Assembly (NCBI GenBank): GCA_023653785.1
Contig: JAMKCH010002923.1
Location: 20,560-84,559 of the forward strand
Direction: 5' to 3'
DNA: 64,000 nt
Origin: Ophioderma brevispina
Lineage: Eukaryota > Echinodermata > Ophiuroidea > Amphilepidida > Ophiodermatidae
Both the position numbers and the translations under genes were made by a program. Below the pieces are notes generated by a model. It searched no databases and was not told where the DNA came from. It saw only the letters and a program-made list of their open reading frames with translations. Positions 11,066 through 21,399 of the stretch are shown here, one piece after another. Each line of letters starts with the position of its first letter. Within the stretch, counting starts at the first letter, position 1.

Positions 11066-11106
11066 CGGACAGAGACGGAAAGGCTCATTTGATTGCCAGA
11101 ACTCAC

Positions 11107-11166
11107 ATTAGTCTGTCTAAGTTCGCCTTTCATCTTCCTTGTTCGCTTCGATACTCGTAATTCTCT
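11107..11166 (-). CDS. Possible small basic exon
   Basis: On the minus strand a very good acceptor (GTTTCGTTTTTACCTAACAG) opens a 60-nt, 20-codon frame rich in Arg and Lys. The frame ends at a good donor (AAT/GTGAGTT). It is symmetric (phase 0 to 0). It does not fit between the phase 2 junction of the exons at 12980-13059 and 8463-8587, so it would have to be an alternative exon, part of another transcript, or chance. Confidence 0.22.
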
Positions 11167-11528
11167 CTGTTAGGTAAAAACGAAACAATAATGAAAAACA
11201 AAACAAGAAATACATGGAGGGGACGCTGGCATCTTTTGCCGCGCCCTCACATGTTGCAGCCAAAAAACGTCAGATTGATTAAGTATATGTACGATATCTG
11301 GCAATCATCTGGAGTGACTCCAGAATTAATTGAGCACGTAATTAGCATTCCTTCTAAGTTACAGGGACATTGTCCCTGACAGAAGTGTCATTTTTGATAT
11401 TACTAAAGGTCATTTTAAGAGATGTTCTATCCGCCATAAATACAATAGAAAAACACACGATCACTTCTAGATTTAAGCAAATTCACATGAGAATTTTGCA
11501 CACCAAGTTCAGAGCGCAATTTTGGCAA

Positions 11529-11541
11529 GGGGGGGGGGGGG
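11529..11541. repeat. Poly-G tract
   Basis: A run of about 12-13 G within AT-rich DNA. Simple sequence only. Confidence 0.9.
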
Positions 11542-11829
11542 AGAGACAAGTCGATGAGAAGTGGCAGAAAAAAATATAAAAGCCAAGATGTATTTTAAAA
11601 CAATAAAATTGCAGCCACACATGAGAGAGCAGAGCCTGAGTAAGGGCGAGACGGAAAGAATACCACATCGATGTTTTACCGCGGTTTTACCTTGTTTTTT
11701 CGTGCTGGTGTGGAGTTTCGTAATTTCTTTGATTGTTGGCCTCAACGACTTGCGCTTATGCTGTAACCTTTCCCTTTTCTTTTTTAAGTTGATCACGAAA
11801 TATGAAAAAAATCTTATAAAATAATAATA

Positions 11830-12979
11830 CTTAATTTACTAATAATAATAAGATAAAAACATTCCCAAACGGGAGCATACTAAAGGGTATCTAATGTCTG
11901 AAATGTCAAAGTCGATAAAATAACCTATCCTAACGTCATCGAAAACATATTTTTTGAACAATGTTTTAACGCGTTGGCGTCCGTATGCGTTCAGGACGTG
12001 TTACTGAGCCCACGATAGAACTCGTGAAAGGAAATATTAAGTGGGTCTATCGTGGGTATGTTTTGTGCGCTTATTTGACATGCTTCTAAAATGTCATTCA
12101 AAAGATCCTGTAGTCAACTATTAACTGCTCCGGTTTAGTGGACTTAAAAACTATGTCATCGATTGTAGCCCAAAACTCTGTGGGTGTGTGTGGTGTGTGT
12201 GGGTGTGCGCACGGTTATTTGTGTGAGTTTAAGAAAGAATACTTTATATCTTCTAGAGTTTCTTAGTCTCCTATGGTACCTTTTTGCAAAATTTTTCTCT
12301 GAGTTCTTTTTTTTGAGCACACCCAATGCCTGCCCTGTCGATATTAAAACAAATGAAAAACAAGAGAAGTCAATTCAAAATTAACAAAAAACTGACCATC
12401 AAATAAACCATCAAATTCTTGTACGTAGATGCTTGTTTATTTCTCCCTCTCTCGTCTCTTTCTTAATCTTACCTCTTATTTTTTATTCATTAAACTCAGT
12501 AAACAAGTACATCAACTGAATATTAAAACATTTAAAGACAACCTGTCTTTGACAAATAGGGGAATATCTCTGTTCACGATGACATCGTCATTGTGTTTGT
12601 CAAGTTTGATTTTCAGTGGTTACTGGTTGTTTGTTTGTGGCTTTTATCCAGTGCATGAAAAGACCGTGGATAACACTATTGACCACAATATTTAGTAATA
12701 ATATGACACTACAGACAAGATTCGTACATTAGATTTTGAGTGGAAAGACCTTTTATTCATCTTTTTTAAGCTGAACTTCCTTCAACGATCAGGCAAATTT
12801 GAATGGGTTAATTTGAGGTAGAATTGCAAAATAGTCTGATTTTCAAACACCAGTGAACCGTACCAGACAAACCCATGTGAACCGTATAAGGGTTTTAGAA
12901 TTGTTATAAATTGGACTAATTCTCAGTAATTTTGAATTTATAGCACCAACTTCAAGGATTGCATTTTGGGCTTCTGTAC
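11830..12979. other. Intronic stretch with hairpin and GT-rich tract
   Basis: AT-rich. It holds a short hairpin (CCCACGATAGA at about 12010 and its complement at about 12046-12056) and a GTGTGTGTGG-type tract at 12182-12212. No gene seen in 12215-12979. Confidence 0.5.
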
Positions 12980-13059
12980 CTTGTTTGTGAGTGTTCTTGC
13001 CTCTCCACCTCCAACTCCTCTTCAAAATGTTCACACAAATTGCTTTCAACTTCATTGGT
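12980..13059 (-). CDS. Exon: acidic helical segment
   Basis: An 80-nt minus-strand frame between an acceptor (TATCGAG, preceded by CTATCATTACCTTCTCG) and a good donor (ACAAG/GTACAG). It encodes 26 residues, nearly all helix-forming, with an acidic Glu-rich core (FEEELEVERQEHSQT). It starts in phase 0, matching the phase 0 donor of 13668-13788. It ends with two bases (AG) that complete Arg with the first base of the zipper exon at 8587. The phase agreement across three exons is the main support. No transcript evidence. Confidence 0.42.
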
Positions 13060-13667
13060 CTCGATACACACACGAGAAGGTAATGATAGAAATTACCGAC
13101 AAATCACCCATAAAACAGTCTCAAAATGAGTAATAGTTTACAAACTTAGAAAGGGCACAACGTAATCAATTGGAACATTTTATATTGTTTACCTTGAAAG
13201 TTAATTTATTTATGTTTTGTTCTTGTATTTCATGTCCCTCGATTCCTTTAGAAATTGTTCACGTCAATCATATAACTGTTTAAAACTATATCCTACAATG
13301 TTAACAATCACACAAAAAATAGTTCATCAGAGTATCATTTCCAACGTTTCCACGCGTTTTGTGAGATGTTGCTTCAATACTTTATGACGCCAGAAACTTA
13401 AAAGTTTTGTTCCCCCCCTCATCTTACATGTTGATTAATTTCCCCCTTGAACGGGTAGCTGCAAGCCAATGTCTTTACCAAACGTGCTCCCCAAGCCATT
13501 TATTGCTAACCAGGTGTAAGTTTGAAAGTATATAAATTAAAGGTCAAAATATCTATTTGCATGGATTAGAATGTGAGATTAATGGTGGATACGGAAGAGA
13601 ACCATATATTTTTAATCAACCAACAAACATTTCTAATCAAATGTAATGGGGCGAAATAAGTTACTAC

Positions 13668-13788
13668 CTTGTGTCCAACTTCAGGAAATTCCAGCAGTAC
13701 ATATTGACTCTTTGTTCGCTCAAAACAGTTGCTGTGCCGAAAGTATCTCAAAACCGATCTTGAGTTCGCGATTTTGTAGAATATATGA
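13668..13788 (-). CDS. Exon of the death-domain gene (candidate)
   Basis: A 121-nt minus-strand frame from an acceptor (AATACCAG) to a good donor (CACAAG/GTAGTA). It encodes 40 residues, including RYFRHSNCFERTKSQYVLLE and FPEVGHK. It ends in phase 0, as the next exon requires. The peptide looks like ordinary globular protein, but I do not recognise the domain. An alternative acceptor (ACTCAAG) a little downstream is possible. The 5' end of the gene beyond this exon was not found. Confidence 0.4.
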
Positions 13789-13827
13789 CTGGTATTGCTA
13801 TTCAACGTAATGTAATAATAATAAAAC

Positions 13828-13828
<1 letters not shown>

Positions 13829-13857
<29 letters not shown>
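13829..13857. repeat. (AAT)n microsatellite
   Basis: About nine uninterrupted AAT units. They lie directly upstream, in minus-strand terms, of the candidate exon acceptor at 13789. Confidence 0.95.
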
Positions 13858-13860
<3 letters not shown>

Positions 13861-14164
13861 TACGGACCTCGTCCGCATGATCACACACGCACATAATATT
13901 AAGATAGTTTAATACTGTGCTGATATCATAAACAACTTGCGAATAAATGTCTCATTTAAATTCAATTTCGTGCTTGCCTTTTACCCAATATTAGAACAAA
14001 ACAGGCTTACCATATGAATAAACAACTCTAACTGATGTCTCTATGTAGAACTCAGTTCTGCAATTCTGCCTGAAGCAGAAATATACATGACATTACATCA
14101 CTGAAGGGGGCGCGGAGGAACTTCCTTTTTCGTGATGTAAATGCCCTTTAAGAAGTAATGGTTT

Positions 14165-15270
14165 CCCTCTCTATTTGATACTTTTCAGATGGCTTTATGG
14201 TAAAGGGTAACTTTTTCTTTGATTCCGCATGGAGCATGCGAAGAGAAAAGAGAGAGTACCAAATAGATCACGAAATGTCGCTTCGTCCGTTTGATTTGTG
14301 TGGAGAATACGTAAGCTTTGCAATTGGAGCGTATGTAAAAGAGAAAATATCCGATCTGAAAGTTGGGATTCCACTAGAAATCGATGAGAATCTTCTTCTT
14401 CTACCGGCTGTGGATATTTGTCGGGTTTTTCATTTCTTCTTGAGTTTAGTAAAGGATTTGGACGCACTTCTAGTAAAGTAGCGAACGGGTATGCATTACG
14501 CATTCACATTTATAATCCATTTTCACGGGCCAGGATTTTATTATCTGAACATTCAATGCGGAATTCACTTTCTTCCGTCTCTTCTAAGATACCGCTAAAT
14601 CGTAGCTCAAAGTGACAGCAGACCAATACGAAAGTAGTGCTCACAACTGCATGGTCGTCTCCCGCTGCATCTCTGTCGGCAAATTCGATTCGATAAATGC
14701 CTGTGTTTTGCAGCTCCACATGCTCAATTCAATTTCGATCCAGTTACTTATATCACTACAAAAACCTGAAGCTGGATCAGCACAGATTTTAGTTAGCAAA
14801 ACATGGAAACCCGTGCGATCGTCTATGCCGCAAAAACACACCCGTTAATTCCTCCCGAAATTGGCGTTCTCCTGTCCGTTTGTTCACTAAAGCGCGGAAC
14901 AACGGACAAGAACATTATGGGTTCCTCGCATGCCGTCCTAACATACGCCCTTCCAAATAATTTTTCCTCACTTGCTTTACAGAAAGAACACTGAGTCTTC
15001 GCTCCACTAAACTGCTGGAAACAACCGATTTTTCCGTCAATTCAGTTGGGTTGGAATAATAAAAATAAAACGCCGTACGTTCCTCGTGTACCGAAAAGGA
15101 GCGTAATTTTAATTCAGAAGGCATCAGGAAATCATAAAGTGCACAGCCGACACAATTGTTTAATCTGCTTTTAAAATATGATATCAAAACAGCGTAGCCA
15201 ATTTTATAATCGGCTACAAATGCTGGCAACCGTCGACAGCTTCCGTGCTTCCAATGCAAACAGGTTAACC
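14165..15270. repeat. Diverged segment related to 1-1.1 kb (copy 2)
   Basis: Related to the window start (see that entry). Copy 2 is better preserved. On the minus strand, 14510-14725 is open and reads like globular protein (YRIEFADRDAAGDDHAVVST); it continues after two stops through 14195-14503. On the plus strand, 14189-14310 is an exon-like frame with an excellent acceptor (CTATTTGATACTTTTCAG) and a GTAAGC donor, encoding SLRPFDLCGEY near its end. Both cannot be real coding strands, and I cannot choose between them from sequence alone. Confidence 0.45.
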
Positions 15271-16460
15271 ATGACAGAAGTCTACACCGGCAGTCAACTG
15301 AAATGAAAGCAAATCAGTGGAGGATTATTTTTAGCATTCAAACATTCCCAGGTCATAGGGCTGCTGTAAAAAACACACACAAACACACGCACAAACAATG
15401 AGTTAGCCCATGTATCCGTACAACTGATATCGGTAATTGTCGAAATTTCGAACAAGTGGATATAAGATCATCTTAGTCAGTGATATATCATAGAAGTAAA
15501 AAAAAAAAAATACAGTTGCAACATTTCTCAGTAGATAATGTGACTTAATGGTCTAAAATGGGCAAAATTATTGAGTACACTTTTTTTCGACTGCACTAAA
15601 TTCATTTTATCCCGGAAAAATCAGAACCACCAGCGCTCATTGGTTATTTGCAAATTACCGGAGTGAAAAATTACCTAACATTTCTATTAACAGAAAAAAT
15701 TCGGGCCGGCAGCTTTGACCTTTAAAAACCTCACAGAAGGCCATATTACAAACTAGTACATTACAAACAGAACTGAGAACGCTGTCGACGCGATATTTGA
15801 AAATGAGGGTATAATCTTTTTTTTTGTTCTGCTCTGTGCTAACCGGTCGTCAGGTTCAATTTCTTAAAAAAAAAAACAGGATCAAAAAAAGTTGCATATG
15901 GGCAACACGAGCTGCTGAATAAAACAGAAAGTTTAGCCAAATGAAGAGAATTTTATGAAAGGTTGACTAATTTTCTTTGGATTCGTTTATCTAAGGCTTT
16001 ATTCCCAAGTTAATCAAAACTTAAGTTGACCAATTTGACAGCAGCAAAACTTTAAAAGCCAACTGAATGCAGAGATCTTTGTTTTATGTTGCCCAACGCA
16101 TTGAAACTGGCACCGGCTTAGCTCGATGGAATATAGGGACACAGGTGTCAAAATGTTTAAAGGGCTTCTTCTTCTTGCGTATGAGGCAGCAGTTAGTTGA
16201 GCTTGAGTGGAGCCAGATTGATTGGTTGGGGTTGAGAAGTCTATATCTAACGGTGGACGAAAGGTAGGGGACTCATTGAGAACGTGATCCGCAGTCTCTA
16301 ATTAATGGAGAGCCACATTGGCGGGCTGGAGCTGGTAGCAGCCCCCATCGGTGAATATTTGCTGTTTGAAAACGACCGACTTCTGTGCGAATCCGTTTCA
16401 AGGTCACCGATTCCTTGCGCGGAAGATGCTACCAGGTGGGAGTGTGAAAGTGTGAGAGTG
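15271..16460. other. No recognisable feature; CA- and A-rich tracts
   Basis: A CACACAAACACACGCAC tract near 15372-15396 and poly-A near 15500. Short open frames without motif. Nothing else supported. Confidence 0.5.
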
Positions 16461-16471
16461 TGAAAGTGGTT

Positions 16472-16540
16472 TGGGTCTAAGCGGCTTAGACAGATTACAG
16501 TGGAGCAAAGGGTCATCGGTTCGAATCTCAGTGGGACCCA
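16472..16540 (+). mobile_element. tRNA-like head of a SINE or tRNA pseudogene
   Basis: TGGGTCT (16472-16478) can pair with GGACCCA (16534-16540) as an acceptor stem. The B box is GGTTCGAATCT (16518-16528). The D-arm region (AAGCGGCTTAGA) is degenerate and the T stem does not pair well. A decayed tRNA or the head of a SINE whose body runs to about 16620 is more likely than a working tRNA gene. Confidence 0.5.
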
Positions 16541-17269
16541 ACTTGGATGGTTAAATTCGGGAACTCAATCGGGGATTATTTGTATAAAAGATATGATTAA
16601 AACCTGAATACCACTTTCTCCATGGTTCATTGGAATTGGGAAAAGGAACATGGAAAGCTTGCACTTTCAATCCGGTGGTGTTTCTTGTAGTGTGTTTGAA
16701 TGTTGCACATCGCGCTGTTTAAGCTGCTGCCTAAGTTGCATGTTTCTGCTAGTAATTATTAAGTTGTAAAGTCTCTAGCAATTTGGCTTAAAGGCCCAGA
16801 TTTGAGATTATAATAAACCTTGGATTATTTTATATTATTTATTATTATAAGTTCTGTCATAGGTGTATAGTGAGTTGGTCTGTCTTGACGACAACTACAC
16901 GCCCAGGCAGTGTTCCATTGTCTGTGTCTAAGGCTATGTTTAAGACCATGAATGTTAAAATAAGAACCGAAGTGAACTTCCTGCTTGACATCAACCTCTG
17001 TCTTGACACTGTTGGTTGAAAGTCATACCATACGACAAATCACATTGGAAATGTTGTTGTTGAGTGATGAAATATGTAAAGATAATAGAAATGTTCAATC
17101 CTGTTCTTTACAGAGTTAAAACATGGGTCCACTGAAGAATCTGTGAGCAAAATTTCTGAAAGTGCTTGAAAAGTCTTGCCAATTAGAACCCAATGCACAC
17201 TTGGCTGTTAAAGAAAATTCACTGTCTGCTCAACTCTCTTGACCAGGATTTTTAATACCTCCTTATCCT

Positions 17270-17828
17270 CTGGACTGCTTTCCTGCTCAGCTTAGTTAGA
17301 GCGATTTTTATAACTCCGTGATCAAAAAAACATCTTGAATAAGAAAGGGCTGAGGAATTACGTCCTGGATCCAACTGCCTTTTTTGGGTAAGGTTATTGA
17401 GAAAGTTTCTCTGCAAGTTGCGGATTATGTTGATTCTAACAACCTTTCTGAACCACTTCAATCTGCGTATCGGTCTACCCACAGCACTGAGACTGCACTT
17501 CTCTCTGTTCATGATACCACCTGCAGAGCCATGAACATGGAAGAGCTGTTATGTTGTAATGCTGGACTGACCGATGCATCTGATACTGTGGACCACAAAA
17601 CCATTCTTATCAGCGGTTAAATCAGGATGTTGGCATGTTGGCAGTAATGGTACAGTTAAAAACTGGTTTCAGTCCTATCTTCACTCTAGGACTTGTCTAG
17701 TGAGAGGTATGGGAGCCTATTCGGCAGCGGTGATCTTGATTATGGGTCCCCAGGTTCGGTTTAGGCCCTCAGGCATTTGTTTACTACACATGCATTCATG
17801 GCCACATATTCGTGAGCATGATATCGAG
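17270..17828 (+). pseudogene. L2/CR1-like RT, 5' part (interrupted)
   Basis: A decayed non-LTR reverse transcriptase read across several frameshifts. The recognisable order is a KVIEKVSLQVADYVD segment, then NLSEPLQSAYRSTHSTETAL, then an AxDTVDH box (17575-17600), then GTVKNWFQSYLHSRT, then a degraded P-(Q)-G-S-V-L-G-P box near 17745-17765, then IREHDIE ending at 17828. These are RT motifs of the L2/CR1 group up to just before the active-site box. The next residues expected are found 2 kb away at 19785. The element is 5'-truncated. Many frameshifts make it non-functional. Confidence 0.85.
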
Positions 17829-19470
17829 CAAAGATGGTTCGAATATGGTAAGGCCCTCTACAAATCATCAGCTACCATTGACCCATCCTGTCTTTATCCA
17901 TCAAATACAGAGAATAGCTGTGATACTGGATAGTGAGCCATCCTTCTACTGTTCATGAAGTTGAAGCAGCTGTCAAAAGCTGAAGTCAGAAAAGCCCCTG
18001 GTTCTGATGAGGATCCCAGGAGAACTGCTTATGGTGGTGAGTGCATCATTGACAAATTGCACAATATCTGCAATGATATCTGGATAAATGTGAACGCAGT
18101 CCAGAAGAATGGACAAAATCTATCATTCTTACCTTGCCCAAGAAGGGAGACATCACCAAGTGTGAGAGAACTACAGTACCCTCAGCCCTGATTAACCATG
18201 CCAGCACAAATTCTTCTGGAAATTATAAGGAGCCGGATGAAATTGCGCCTTAGCTATGAAGAAGCCATTCTAGCAGAAGGACAAGCAGGGTTCAGACCTG
18301 GCCGCTCCACATTTGAACAAGTCTTCGCAGAAGCTTCCTAACCAACATCGCTAGAGGAGAAGAAAAGATGGGAGGAAGGTTTTGCGTCTTCATGAGACAA
18401 GAAAAGGATTCGAAGCGAGATATGGCACAGATGGCCTCTTTACAGTGATGCTTCATATGGGTGCCTCACAAAAAACTGGACAACTCATCAGAAGATCTCT
18501 ATCCAAGGCAAAGCTGCATCGATTCTTAAACAACAATCTTACAGAGTGGTTTGAAACCAACATGGCGTCGCCAGGGATGTCTTCTATCACCAGACCTCTT
18601 CAACCTATTTCTCGAATACACCTTAGCAGAAGCCTTTGATAACTGTAAAACGTGGGCATAAAGTGGAGGGCTAAAATAAAAGACCTCAGTTTTTTGCTGA
18701 CGATATAATTCTCATCGCTGACTCAGGGGACGATCTGCAAACTTTGATTGAGCAAGTGCATCATGCTGCAAGAAAATAGGGATGGAGATCAGTATACCTA
18801 AACAAAAGTATGGTATTCTCCCGTGATGACCAGCTCCAAGTAAAGATCCAGTTGATGGGTCACCACTTGAGCAGGTTAACCGATTCAAGTATTTGGGAGG
18901 AGTAACGTAACACCATAAACGACTACCAGCGAAATCAAAGAGATTATATTGGCATCAACGCACTAGGGAAATTAAAGAGAGTCTGGAGTGAATAAAGGGG
19001 ACATCTAACTCTCCACCAAATTACGAATTGTTAATTCCACTAGTCAAACAAGTGCTTCTGTATGGCTCCGAAACCTGGACCATCAAAAGAATGACATGAA
19101 GAGAAGGTGGAAGCATTTGAGATGCGATGGTACAGAAAAATCCTTACATATCAGCTGGAAGGATAAGAGCCGGAATGAAGAAGTTCTGCCAAGAATCTCC
19201 TCGCCACTTTCACCAAAAAGGATCTAGCTCGCATCACTGCGCGCAGCTGACATGGTTTGGTCACAATGGTTTGTGCAGAATGAACAAATCCGCCTACCCA
19301 ACGCATTTTTATGGAAAACTTCGCAGGCCACAAACAAACAGGGAAGACCAAGGAAGAGATGGGGAAGATGAAACATGTGAGGCAAACCTTCCAAAAGGCA
19401 TATTTGGAAGCGAAAGATAGGAATAGATGGACTAAATTTGTTCGAGGAGCCAACGCCCTATGGGACATGT
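17829..19470 (+). pseudogene. Nested second RT element, 5'-truncated
   Basis: A different RT family inserted into the L2/CR1-like element. In order it shows QRWFEYGKALY, KAPGSDE, LPKKG-like, EEQAGFRPGRST-like, LNNNLTEWFET, FADD (18693-18704, the catalytic aspartates), FKYLGG, VLLYGSETWTIK (about 19040-19090), EAFEMRWYRK and a C-terminal DRNRWTKFVRGANALWDM. The C-terminal SETW...R-block type is typical of the endonuclease-reverse transcriptase lineages annotated widely in invertebrates; the clade is unresolved. Frames shift roughly every 100-300 bp. It ends at about 19470 and runs straight into a GATA repeat, which looks like the element's own 3' tail. Confidence 0.82.
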
Positions 19471-19784
19471 TGCATAGATAGATAGATAGAGTAGATAGAT
19501 AGGATAGATAGGATAGCTGGATAGATGGATGGATGATGGTGGATGGATGGAGGATTGATTGGATGGATGGATAGATTGGATGGATAGATAGATGGATAGA
19601 TAGATAGATAGATAGATAGATAGAGCGATAGATAGATAGATAAGATAAGATAGATAGATAGATAGATAGATAGAGAGAAGGATAGATAGATAGATAGCTA
19701 GATAGATAGATAGATAGAAGAAGATAGAAGATAGATAGATAGATAGATAGATAGATCGATAGATGATAGATAGATAGATAGACA
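19471..19784. repeat. (GATA)n microsatellite, 3' tail of the nested element
   Basis: About 310 bp of GATA/GATAGATG-type units with variants (GGAT, GATGG). It starts immediately after the nested RT's last codons and stops immediately before the resumed host element. The long open frame on its minus strand is an artefact of the repeat. Confidence 0.95.
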
Positions 19785-20730
19785 TACCATATTTATGCCC
19801 GATGATGTCAGCTTTTAATACATTGATCCTAGCCGTCATGGTGACGCTGCCTGTTCCCTGTTCTAAGTATCTCAGTGCATCAGGCATCTTCCAGTCATGG
19901 ATGCCTGAAATAAGATTGATGCTGAACCAGTCTAAGGCTGAACTGTTTATTCTTTTCTCATCTCACTATGATTCATATAGGCCACTTGCTCTCCATGATG
20001 ATGGGACTGCGATCCATTCTTCTCCTTCGAGAAGGAACCTTTACTTAGGTGTTGTTTTTGATCATGGTATGAAATGTCAAATCACATCACTGCAATTCAT
20101 ATATCGTCTATGAATTGGCAGCTGCCAACCTCAACCTAAAGTCCTTGTAGTACTGTGGTGCGGGCTCTCTGATCCTGTCTAGACTTTGATTATGCAGCTT
20201 TCTCTTTTAACAGATATAAAATTATGTTAGGATCTCCGGCCGTTCTCCAAAAACTGCAAATAGGAGCGCAACGACTCATCTACACGGAACCATGGTTTTT
20301 TAGAGCAGTCAAAGTTACAGTTCTCCTAAAAGCCTATATTGGCTGCCAGTTGCTGACTGCATTAAATTCCGTACTTCTGGTCCAAATTATTCGTATAAGC
20401 TTATACATACCTCACAACGGTTATCTTTTAGTCTCTTAGATTCGTCAATCTCCTTATGCATTGCGTTCTGCTGCGGGTGGCAACCTAATTGTCCACAGGA
20501 TCCCACAAAACAAGTGATTGGTGATCTGGCTTTCTTATCAGTGCCACCTCGTCTATGGACTAGTCTGCCACTGTACTCAGACAGGCTGTACGTCAGTCTT
20601 AGTATTCACGAAGAAAAATTCTCAAAAAAACCATATATTTCGGATTCTAGCTGTGTGGTTTCTTCTTCCTCCTTGCTTTCGTGTTTCACGGCGCCTCCAA
20701 GCCTTTGGAATAGGCGCGTTATAACACAGC
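19785..20730 (+). pseudogene. L2/CR1-like RT, 3' part (resumed)
   Basis: Begins TACCATATTTATGCCcGATG, that is Y-H-I-Y-A-D-D with one extra C. This is exactly the segment missing from the 5' part that ends at 17828. It continues with a degraded thumb (FQSWMPEIRLMLNQSKAELF, LGVVFDHGMK) and connection domain (LQKLQIGAQRLIYTE), and ends with GDLAFLSVPPRLWTSLPL near 20517-20570, as in L2/CR1 C-termini. Several frameshifts. Confidence 0.82.
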
Positions 20731-20759
20731 ACGCTGTATTGTATTGTCTGTAAGATTGT

Positions 20760-21393
20760 TTTGAAATGTGGGGGAGCGGCCCCGGGGCGAGAGAGGAGTT
20801 GGGAGATGAGAGAGGTTTTTAGCGCGTGCTACAGAGGAAAGGTCGACGATGAGGCGCCGTCTCTGTCTGATGAGCGACCCCCCCGTGATTATTTGGCAGT
20901 GTTATACAGCAGGGTTGTGGTCCACAAGAGCCTTATTCACAGTTTATGCGTATGATGTTCTTCTCCGAAGCACTGAGGTGCAATTTCGTGAAAGCGGAAA
21001 GCACTCCACGTGAACATCAGAGGCCCAGTGAGGGAACGAGGCCCAGCCACGTAATCCCGCGCCCCCCCGGTTTCAGGGTCTAGTTGAAGTCTCTTTGTGT
21101 TGAGAGCTATTGCACATGCTGGGGGCGATATTTAGCAGCGCTGTATGTTTAGACCAGAGCCAGACGGTCTCGAGATATGCCTGCAAGTAGGGTCATGTAT
21201 GCAGTAGTGTACCCTTTCTACTTCATTCCAGATTAGTCCCGAGTGGAGGAGGGCAGATCGTCGGCGTAGTCAATTGTCTAGAGGTTGTTTGAGGTAAGTC
21301 GATGATATACAAGTTAAACAGCACGGGAGCCAGAACTCCCCCACCCTTATTCTCACACTCACATGTCTTGTGTCCCATTACTCGGACCGTGAT
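20760..21393 (-). pseudogene. RT fragment, minus strand, family C (3' part)
   Basis: On the minus strand: VRVMGHK, then GGVLAPVLFNLYIIDLPQTTSR at 21290-21365, then a one-base shift into YADD (about 21261-21272), then YLQAYLETVWLW. These match the VLAPxLFN, DLP-T-SR and YADD boxes of Jockey/I-group RTs. The portion below 21000 is GC-rich and unreadable. It may belong with 27425-28060 (see findings). Confidence 0.68.
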
Positions 21394-21399
21394 GATAGT

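Noticed and set aside
11691..11800. Lys/Arg-rich minus-strand frame with CAAG/GTAAAA donor, first taken for a bZIP basic region
   Set aside because: No usable acceptor pyrimidine tract, the basic-region signature is absent, and the phase does not fit the neighbouring exons.
16472..16540. Functional tRNA gene
   Set aside because: The acceptor stem pairs but the D and T arms do not, and SINE-like body sequence follows.
19432..19887. 151-codon minus-strand open frame rich in Ile-Tyr-Leu-Ser
   Set aside because: It is the translation of the GATA microsatellite and has no independent coding content.
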